Source: Catenaria anguillulae PL171 (Eukaryota; Blastocladiomycota; Blastocladiomycetes; Blastocladiales; Catenariaceae). Taken from it: 64,000 nt of DNA. The stretch covers positions 248,001 through 312,000 of the forward strand of contig MCFL01000014.1 of assembly GCA_002102555.1 (NCBI GenBank). The letters are read 5' to 3'. Shown one piece after another: positions 56,798 to 64,000 of the stretch; position 1 is the stretch's first letter, and the number at the start of each line of letters is the position of its first letter. Below the pieces are notes generated by a model that saw nothing but the letters and a program-made list of their open reading frames with translations, was not told the DNA's origin and ran no database searches. A program made the translations under genes and the position numbers.

Positions 56798-57652
56798 GGT
56801 GTTGGGCAAACAGGTACGGGGTTGGGTTGGGAGGATGGAGCAGTACTGGTGCAATCGGACCAAGAGCTTGACAACTTTATCGACAACGGCGAGTGGGCAA
56901 AGCAAAAGCAGAGCAGAGCAGGGATGTGGAGCAGCCAGTCCCAGTCTTTTGCACTGCGGGCGTGTCCTGACTAGTGAGCTATCGGTCCCCGATCAGCTCC
57001 GATGATGGCTCTCTCTTTTGGTCTCGAGCTCTCTGCGGGCTGTCTCCTGTCTCACGCACAACGGGAACGGGACGGGACATTCCGCGCCCTTCTGTGGCCT
57101 TTCACAACGTTCAACATGGTCACATTTGTTTGCATCACAGTCCGTGAGGGATCGGCACCTTCCTGTATGGACTGGGGTGAGCCGTCGATCAGACGCGATG
57201 ATTCAGTCACCGGTACTCACACAATTCCAACTTGAAACCATGCATAGGGATCAGAATTGAACACTATGGATTAGGTTGCAATGACAAAAGATAATGCTTC
57301 TTTGGCAGCAAGCACATGCAGCAAAACACGCCGTCTCCCACCTCATGTCCATGACGTAACCTTGACCTTTTGCATGCTCGCGAACGTGTCGACCGAAGTA
57401 CAAATCGACCCAAGTCTCGATCCGATCCACATCCTACCCTTACCCAATACCCACACGCCCGACAAATTTATCAGCGATCCAAAACGATATCTTGAGGCCC
57501 GGCGGGAACCTCAAGTGTGACCTTTGGCCTTCGTTTCGTCGCATGCTCCCCTTTCCCCTCCTATCCCCGACTTGGTCGCACCTCCAGCAACGCGGGCCAG
57601 GACGCCACCTCAACCCAATTGTTTTCCGCTAGTCATTCGTTTCCAACTCGCC
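56798..57652. promoter_or_regulatory. divergent intergenic region, malate dehydrogenase / EF-hand protein
   Basis: These 855 bp contain both promoters. No repeat or further gene was recognised; short open frames near 57,000-57,250 lack support. Confidence 0.4.
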
Positions 57653-58554
57653 ATGGGCCACTCACCTTCCAAACCATCTCAAGAACCCGAGGTGTCCGAA
57701 ACGGTCAAAGCACACTGTCCGTCGCTCATCCTGGCGTATGAATGCTCACCCCCTCGTCCATGCTGCTAACCCCGTCCCCAACCACTCGCCTTGCATTTTC
57801 CATATAGTCACCTCCAAAGAAATCCATAAACTGCACGCCGACTTTGCCAAGGTCGCCGCCGACAATGGCACAATCACCAAGGCGCAGTTCATGACCACTA
57901 TCCACCCTTATGTCAGTTCTTGGACCGCTGGCAACATCTTTCTCGAGCGGCTCTTTGACGCTTTTGATTCAAATGGCGATCACGAAATTGATTTCAATGA
58001 GTTTGTCGAGGGTTTGTCTATTTTCTCAAGGGGAACTCCCGAGGAGAAGGTCGAACGTGCGTTCGTTTCCTCCTTTTCTCCAAGTTGACGGGGCATGCAA
58101 TGACAAGTTTCTCCCATGTCCGGCAGTATCCTTCAAGTTGTATGACATCAATCGCGACGGATACGTGACGCAGCGCGAGCTTTACAAAATCACATCCCAA
58201 CTGGTTCGTCCTGGACGCATTCGCTCAGGAGCCTTCCGCCCACGTGCTGACGTTGTCTTGCTTTTCAGTATTCGGCATTCTACAACGAAGATCAGTCCCA
58301 GCGAATCAAGGAAATGGTCGCACGATTGTTTGACGACCTGGATGTGAATGGCGACGGGCAGCTGGTACATTTGCACTTTGCTCATTGTCCCAACCTCACT
58401 TTGCATCTCCAGCAAATATACTAACTTGCTCCACATGCGGCAGTCCTTGACAGAGTTCAAATTACAAGCCATGAAAGAACCTATGATTACAGACTTTCTG
58501 CAACAGTTTCTCGCCGAGCCAGCTTCTCAACCGGTTCCCATTCCGCCGTCATAG
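57653..58554 (+). CDS. N-myristoylated EF-hand protein, calcineurin B / CHP-like
   Basis: The protein starts MGHSPSKPS, an N-myristoylation signal (Gly2, Ser). Five exons: 57653-57716, 57808-58056, 58127-58203, 58269-58364 and 58444-58554, with introns of 91, 70, 65 and 79 nt. The first donor is GTCCGT, giving AHFTSKEIHKLHADF, the family helix before EF-hand 1. Canonical calcium loops are DSNGDHEIDFNE, DINRDGYVTQRE and DVNGDGQLSLTE; the first hand is degenerate. KVELSFKLYD matches calcineurin B and CHP proteins. Length is 198 aa and no base is missing. It could be calcineurin B itself, a calcineurin B homologous protein or a CBL/CIB relative; the extended DFLQQFLAEPASQPVPIPP tail is not typical of calcineurin B. 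Confidence 0.85.
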
Positions 58555-59031
58555 TGCCAGTTGCGCGTCCGGGACATGGCATTGGCCGTTCATTCTGCTT
58601 CTTGATACAATTCGCCATGCCCATGTAGCAATGCACCTCGCCATTGCGAAAACCTTGGGGTCATGTCATGCTGTCTGTATATTCACCACTCTTCAATACA
58701 CATGCAACCCGTTTGTTCATTCACTGACATTGCGTACGATGGCTTGTGGTGGTGGAATTTAACTGCAAAGCCCCAAGGCAGAACGCCCGAGGAAACGGCA
58801 TGCTGTTCGCTCGTCATTTATTTATCACACGCTGTTTCTCTTATGAGTGTTGAAGTTGTCGGAGGAACACCTGATCAAGTCAACACATGGCTATTGTCAA
58901 TGAAGCTATGTTTGCGGGTGGAGTCAACACCAGATGCCGAAAGTCAAGCAGGTATGCCCAAGTGCAAAGTCAAGCAATCAAACAGACAATATCTTTAACA
59001 CGTTAGGGTAAAGACAATGAACCACCACCCC
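58555..59031. other. convergent intergenic region, EF-hand protein / kexin
   Basis: These 477 bp hold two 3' flanks. Nothing else is seen. Confidence 0.4.
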
Positions 59032-61996
59032 TCACACCCTCCCCATGGGCGACCCGCCCCTAGAGCTGCTCCTGCTCGTCCCCATACTGACCCTCGTACC
59101 TCCCATCACCTCCTCGTCCTCATCCGTATCCACACTGACCGCCGTGGCCGCCTTTTTGCCGCCAAACCCAGAACTTGACCGTGAATCCACATCCACATCG
59201 TCATCGTCGTCGTCCAAAAACCCTTCAAACAGCACCTCGCGCTCGTCCCCACCCAATGTCTGGAATTCGTAGCCGACATTGCCCGCATTGCCGCCAAACC
59301 GCGACGCGATAAACTGGCGCGCACCAGCAAGGGACAAGCGGCCCGTGCGTGCGGCCTTGATGAGCCCTCCGGCAATGGCGCCGACAGCGGCCAGGCCGCC
59401 CACGAGGCCAATGGCCGTGGATGATGCAAATGCACCGCCACCGCCGCCAGCGGTATGGTCTGACGGTGGCGTGGATGTGGGCGACTGCAGCGGGTTGCGC
59501 GTGGCAGACACGTTGAGCGTGGTGGTTGGCGTGGGCGCAGGTTGCACTTGAGTGCTTGTTGGCGTCACAACAACAACGGGGGGCGTGGTGGTCGTGGTGG
59601 AAGGCGGCGGCGGCCGAGGCGCAGGTGCCTCGGGTTCATTGACCTCGACCGCAACCTGCATGCTCCATCCTTTGAACACGCCCGCCTGGTCGGGATTTGT
59701 CCAGTCGCTCACACGCAACGTCCATGTGCCCACGAGGGGTTCGCCCCAGTGCTGCACCGACGAAAACGTCCAGTTCTGAAACCCAGCCTTGCTCGTGTCG
59801 TACGGCCGGCGCGTCATGAGCTTGGACACGACACCAAGCGGCGATATAAGGTCCACTTCAATGTCACCGCGCTGGTCGTGGTCAATGTGAGCAGTTACCA
59901 TGACTGTTTCCGTGCGCGACGCATTGCCATTGACCCTCGCAAGCATCGCGGGCGTAATGTCTATGGTCGAGTTCACGGCTCCGAGCCCGGGCGACGCGTG
60001 AAAGGGCGAGGGCGGATGTTCAGTAAAGATCTTTTTGTCAACCACGGACCATGGCGTCTCGACAAGCACATGGGGAAGCACGTTGCGTTTCACGGCACGC
60101 GCGGCTGCCACCAGCCGTGCAGCGTCGAGCTTGCCAAACCCAAACCGGTGTGAAAACATGCGGCCCGTCGGCAGTGTTGCCCAGACAGCTGCAGGGTCGG
60201 ACGTGTTGAGGTTGAAGGGGACGGCGGCGTCAACAACAAGGTATTGTAGTGTGCGGACAGAGAGGTCAGGCCGCGCAGAGAGGGCAAGAGCAAAGATGCC
60301 TGCGCCAATCGGTGCGGCTGCTGACGTGCCCGAGTGCGTGTCGGTGCATTCAGAGGCGCCGACATCGGTTGTGAACTAAGACGCGAGAGCAATGTCAGCC
60401 GGGCGGCCAAGTGAAGGTGGCAGGAAGAGAGAAAACACCCACGTACAATGGCTTTTTGGCCCATGGCTCCACCGCTATACGTACACGCCAACTGTGCGGC
60501 GCAATTCTCGGCATACCACGGCGACTCGTGATCCTTTGACACGGCGCCAATGGTGATGGTGTAATTGGAGTTTGCATACCCATCGGCATTGCAATCGTCC
60601 TTGTGCATGCCGCCATTGCCCGACGCAAACACATACACACTGCCCAGATCCCTGCGGCCTTTTGTGAATCCATATGCAAAAGCGCGCTTGACCAACGCGG
60701 ACGGTCCCTCGACCGCAGTGCCATCGTCACTGGGCCCAAACGAGCACGAGTAAATGTCGTTCAACTGGTCCTTGTACATGTATGCCCTGGCCTCATCACC
60801 GCTCGTGAGCTGCCCGGACAAGATGCGAATCCCCGACACGCGCGCGTCAAGGGCGACGCCCACGCCACAGGCCGTGTTGATGGATGCGGCCACTTCACCG
60901 GCACATCGGGTGCCGTGGTAGTCGTCCGACAGTTTGGGGGTTGGCAGGTCCTCGTGGTCGTTGAAATCGAATGAGCCCTGTGGTTCGAATTTTGAGGCGA
61001 GGTCCTGTGCCGTGTAGTCGAGGCCGTCGTCCACGAGGGCGACCGTGATGTTGCGTCCCGTGGTGCCTGCGGCCCATGCGGGGAGGACATTGATGTCTGC
61101 GCCTGGGGTGGCCGTGTTGTACTGTTGAGGGGCGCAACACGGTCAGGAATACAAGTGTGTGAAATGCCGGACAATGTGCCAAGTGGACATACCAGGTGCC
61201 ATTGTTTTGGAAACCCTGGGTCCCGGATTGCATAATGGTCAATGATGCGCTTTGCGTCTTCAGGAGTGGCAGTCAATTTGGCCGGGTCCCAGGCCAATGT
61301 GTCGTTGAGATTCTTTGGCTGGCCTTTTGATGCCGTGTTGTCGACGAGCACGTGGCCATTGATGCGTGCTCTAGGCTGTAATTGGGGTTGCGATGGTTGA
61401 GGTGCAGTGCGGGGAGATAGAGGGACAAGTCCGCGCTTGACGAGGTGACGGGCGCGTGGCACTTGCGGTTCGACGTGGGTAATGTGCACATGTTGCTCGA
61501 GCGAGCGGCGCACAAGGTGCGCATGCGTATCGGCCACTGGATGACGAGGGGCCAGGCCATGGGCCGTGTGAGATTCCCACACGTGGGCCGATGGCGTGTC
61601 GCGCTTTGAGAGATCCAACACGGACGCGGGCGCGGGGCGAGGAACGCGGACAAGAAAGTGGGTATCGAGCGGGCCGACAGTGTCGACGACTTGGATGTCG
61701 GGGTGTGAGGAGGAACCAAGCGAATGCGCGAGCGAGTCCTTTATCGATGAGTGAGGTAAGGATTGAGGTAGAGAGGAAGGGTCCACTTGGACGGCAAAGT
61801 AGTAGAACTTTTCGTGGTCCATGCGGTGCGGTCGCTGGTCATGCACGGCAGCCGATAGTGTTGTCACTGTGACCAACAAGATTGCCGCCGAGAGTAGGAG
61901 CAACGTGACACATGGGGCAGTGGAAGCTCGCCCAGCGAGCTGAGAGTGTGGGCATGGCCGTGGACGTGATGGCCGCTGCCCCTTGGTGCGTGTCAT
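59032..61996 (-). CDS. KEX2: kexin-type proprotein convertase (Kex2/furin family)
   Basis: Kexin is a Golgi subtilase cutting after Lys-Arg/Arg-Arg in secretory proteins. The ATG at 61996 precedes a signal/anchor segment (VTLLLLSAAILLVTVTTLSA). The propeptide is long with several dibasic sites (SKRD, VRRS, VKRG). Catalytic residues are visible: Asp in VALVDDGLDYTAQDL, His in DDYHGTRCAGEVAA, oxyanion Asn in VFASGNGGMHKDDC, and Ser in HSGTSAAAPIGAG. The P-domain follows (QNWTFSSVQHWGEPLVGTWT), then a Thr/Pro-rich stalk, one transmembrane helix (IGLVGGLAAVGAIAGGLI) and an acidic cytosolic tail with DDDDDD. Introns are 61122-61192 and 60376-60446, both 71 nt. The product is 940 aa (yeast Kex2, 814). 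No base is missing. Confidence 0.96.
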
Positions 61997-62431
61997 GGCC
62001 AGTGTTGTGGACAGACAGAGTACTGGGCAAGCGTGTGTGAGTGTGGCCGTGGGCACACGCCAAAAGTAAAGTGAGAGTCTAAGCAAGCAAAGGCTGATTC
62101 CAAGCTGAGCAGAGCAGAGCTGAAGCAAGTCGGAAATGAGCTCGAGTGCCTCAAGTTTCAAGCAGAAATTGCATTGACATGGATTATCCCCTACATAGAG
62201 TCAATTGTTGCAATTGTTGTTTTTTTCGCTTGACAATAGTAGAAATTCATTTTGCGCCTTTTGCCACGTGTCGTCGTCGTCGTCGTCGTGAGTCGTGACC
62301 ATGACCGTGACCGCGTGTGTAGAGTATAAGTGGTGGATCGACGGCCATACTCATGAACATCTATGAATATTTAAGGTACGGTGAAGAGTGATATCGATAA
62401 GCATTCCGACTTAAACACACAGCAAACCAAC
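61997..62431. promoter_or_regulatory. divergent intergenic region, kexin / PSMD5
   Basis: These 435 bp hold both promoters. A TATAAG sequence at 62,335 lies about 97 bp upstream of the PSMD5-like ATG. A (TCG)6 microsatellite sits at 62271-62288, followed by imperfect GTGACC units. Confidence 0.45.
62271..62288. repeat. (TCG)6 microsatellite
   Basis: Six perfect TCG units in the kexin/PSMD5 intergenic region, followed by GTGACCATGACCGTGACCG, an imperfect six-base repeat. Confidence 0.85.
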
Positions 62432-64000
62432 ATGGTCCACGCAATCGACATGCAAACCGTCTCCCGTGCCGGCGCAAACGTCCACACCCTGTGCGACATT
62501 GTCAACCAGCTCCACCGCGACTTGTCCCGACCGGCCAACAACGATCACCAGGATGACCTTGACTCCCTCGACTCTCAAGCCATCGCCTTGACCCTCGAGT
62601 CGCTGTGCTACCACCTCAAGGGTGACAGCCAAGTCCGCGCCCGCTCACACGTCGAGCACGCCCTTTCTCTCGACACTCTCTTCTTCTTTCTTGCCACCGA
62701 GGACGCTCTTGTCACCACCGCTGCCTGCGACCTCATCCAAGCTTGGATTCACCCGTTCCCGCCTGCACGCCTACTCGAAAACGAAGACTTGCTCATCCAG
62801 GGACTCTCCCATCCCAGCTCCAACGTGCGCGTGCTCGTGCTCAGCCAACTCCTCAAGCTGGGTCCAGGCGACTGGACTCGGGACCTCGCGCTTGCAGCCG
62901 TCCAATCCATCAACCACGCCTCGGTCCCAGTCTTTGATGCATTCATTCACCTCATCACCAACGAGGACACGGTAACTGCCATGTTTGCAAACAATCCACC
63001 CGTCATTGACTACCTCGCGTCGGATCTGCTGGCGCATCGCACACACGCCTTTCGCGCCATTGAATTGATTGGCCGTCTCGCCCGTCTTTCCCAGCCCGAG
63101 ATGATTCTCCCCAATGCCCGCACACTCTTTTCAACCGTCTTTTCGACGCGCGTCCTCCACAACCCCATGGACTATGCCGTCTTTTGCCAAGTCGCCACCT
63201 CGCTCCTTTCGCCAACGTCCAACAACATGACTGGCAACCCGGCCAATGCGCTCACTCTTCTCACGGACGCGGGCATTCTTTCCACCATTCTCGACCGCAC
63301 CATGTCCCATGAAGATCCCGAGGCCGGCATTTCGCTGTTGCTCAGTGTCATTGCCGTCAACCCAGCCCATCCCCTCGCCGCCCTCATCCTCGACACGGCC
63401 GCCCAATTCATTGCCCAGGGCACTATTGACACGTCAAGTGACCACACCACTGTCCTTGTGCTGGCCACCTTGCGCGCACTCGCAGACTTGCTGCCAACCA
63501 ACGACCCAATCCTCGCACATGCGGGGTTGCTGAAATCGCTCACTGACCTCGTCGCCCTTGTTTGTCAACCACATGCCCTGCCTGCCCTCTTGTACAGCGG
63601 TACCCTGCAATTCCTCTGCGCCACGGGCCCCAAACCTCACGGCCAAGCGCTTGTCACTTCCCTCTTGCACACTTGCACCGACGTACCTCAATCCTGGATT
63701 GCGCTCGCGCTCGCCGCAACCACCCACGCGCAAGAACACGTCCAAGAGGCCGGATTCGCGACATTGGTGGCGGTGGCAAGTACGGAATGGGCATGGCAGG
63801 CGCTGACGCGTGAAGACCGGTTGGCGTTTTTGATGGCACGAGCCACCGGCGAGAGTCCCGAAGTGCGCCGCGTCAAGTACAGTGTGGTGGAGCGGTTGGC
63901 GGCCAAGGTGCAGGATGCAACCATCAGGAGGAAGGTCATTGAGTTTGTCAAGCAGGGCCCGTATTTTACGCCTAGGATCGCTAGTGTTTCTGTGAGTGAA
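62432..64000 (+). CDS. PSMD5: 26S proteasome assembly chaperone PSMD5/S5b-like, 3' end cut by window
   Basis: PSMD5 (yeast Hsm3) is an ARM/HEAT-repeat chaperone that binds Rpt1 during base assembly of the proteasome. The ATG at 62432 starts MVHAIDMQTVSRAGANVH. The frame stays open for 523 codons without introns or missing bases to the window edge. Helical repeats rich in Leu and Ala run throughout. The C-terminus reads IRRKVIEFVKQGPYFTPR, matching the human PSMD5 ending (LRTYLSEGPYYVKP), preceded by SPEVRRVKYSVVERLAAK, also in the human order. The human protein is 504 aa, so only a few codons are missing. The family is weakly conserved, so identification rests mainly on the C-terminal block and length. 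Confidence 0.78.
   Translation, partial: MVHAIDMQTVSRAGANVHTLCDIVNQLHRDLSRPANNDHQDDLDSLDSQAIALTLESLCYHLKGDSQVRARSHVEHALSLDTLFFFLATEDALVTTAACDLIQAWIHPFPPARLLENEDLLIQGLSHPSSNVRVLVLSQLLKLGPGDWTRDLALAAVQSINHASVPVFDAFIHLITNEDTVTAMFANNPPVIDYLASDLLAHRTHAFRAIELIGRLARLSQPEMILPNARTLFSTVFSTRVLHNPMDYAVFCQVATSLLSPTSNNMTGNPANALTLLTDAGILSTILDRTMSHEDPEAGISLLLSVIAVNPAHPLAALILDTAAQFIAQGTIDTSSDHTTVLVLATLRALADLLPTNDPILAHAGLLKSLTDLVALVCQPHALPALLYSGTLQFLCATGPKPHGQALVTSLLHTCTDVPQSWIALALAATTHAQEHVQEAGFATLVAVASTEWAWQALTREDRLAFLMARATGESPEVRRVKYSVVERLAAKVQDATIRRKVIEFVKQGPYFTPRIASVSVSE

Overview
The window looks like nuclear DNA of a fungus. Genes are packed tightly on both strands. Nearly every gene with recognisable homology has short GT-AG introns, mostly 65-106 nt. 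The gene content is fungal: an SPIN90/Ldb17 homologue, an Scs7-type fatty-acid hydroxylase, Mcd4/PIGN, a kexin and a PTS2 thiolase. Full-length homologues of ROD/KNTC1 and vezatin, which the familiar yeasts lack or have in very divergent form, together with the GC-rich codon use, suggest an early-diverging (probably zoosporic) fungus. Blastocladiomycota such as Allomyces or Catenaria would fit. That placement is inference, not proof. No rRNA, CRISPR array, insertion sequence or complete tRNA was seen.

Layout. 0-4 kb: a disordered protein and a long coiled-coil protein. 4-7.3 kb: UTP12/WDR3 (small-subunit processome). 8-9.3 kb: a single-finger C2H2 protein. 9.9-15.1 kb: YJU2/CCDC94 (splicing), PPC decarboxylase (CoA synthesis), SPIN90/Ldb17 (actin) and endonuclease V (inosine nuclease). 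15.4-25 kb: two kinetochore genes head to head, SPC25-like and ROD/KNTC1. 25.2-33 kb: a long unrecognised disordered/coiled-coil gene and a one-pass membrane protein with a Kre9-like ectodomain. 33.7-39 kb: fatty-acid 2-hydroxylase, vezatin and TAD3/ADAT3. 40-46.8 kb: a possible broken gene, then a large Pro/Ser/Gln-rich locus whose N-terminus is an mRNA-capping guanylyltransferase fold with every catalytic motif lost. 47.2-64 kb: PIGN/MCD4, peroxisomal thiolase, oligoribonuclease, mitochondrial malate dehydrogenase, a calcineurin-B-like EF-hand protein, kexin and a PSMD5-like proteasome chaperone (cut by the window end).

The genes do not form one pathway. They are housekeeping genes, often in divergent pairs sharing 340-1,200 bp promoters. 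The clearest functional neighbours are SPC25 and ROD.

A strong technical signal runs through 2-37 kb. Many conserved genes are broken by single missing bases, almost always in the same direction and, where the site can be placed, usually in a 2-4 base homopolymer. Most genes from 33.7 kb onward are intact. This looks like uncorrected long-read consensus error, so those genes are annotated as functional genes with frameshifts, not as pseudogenes.
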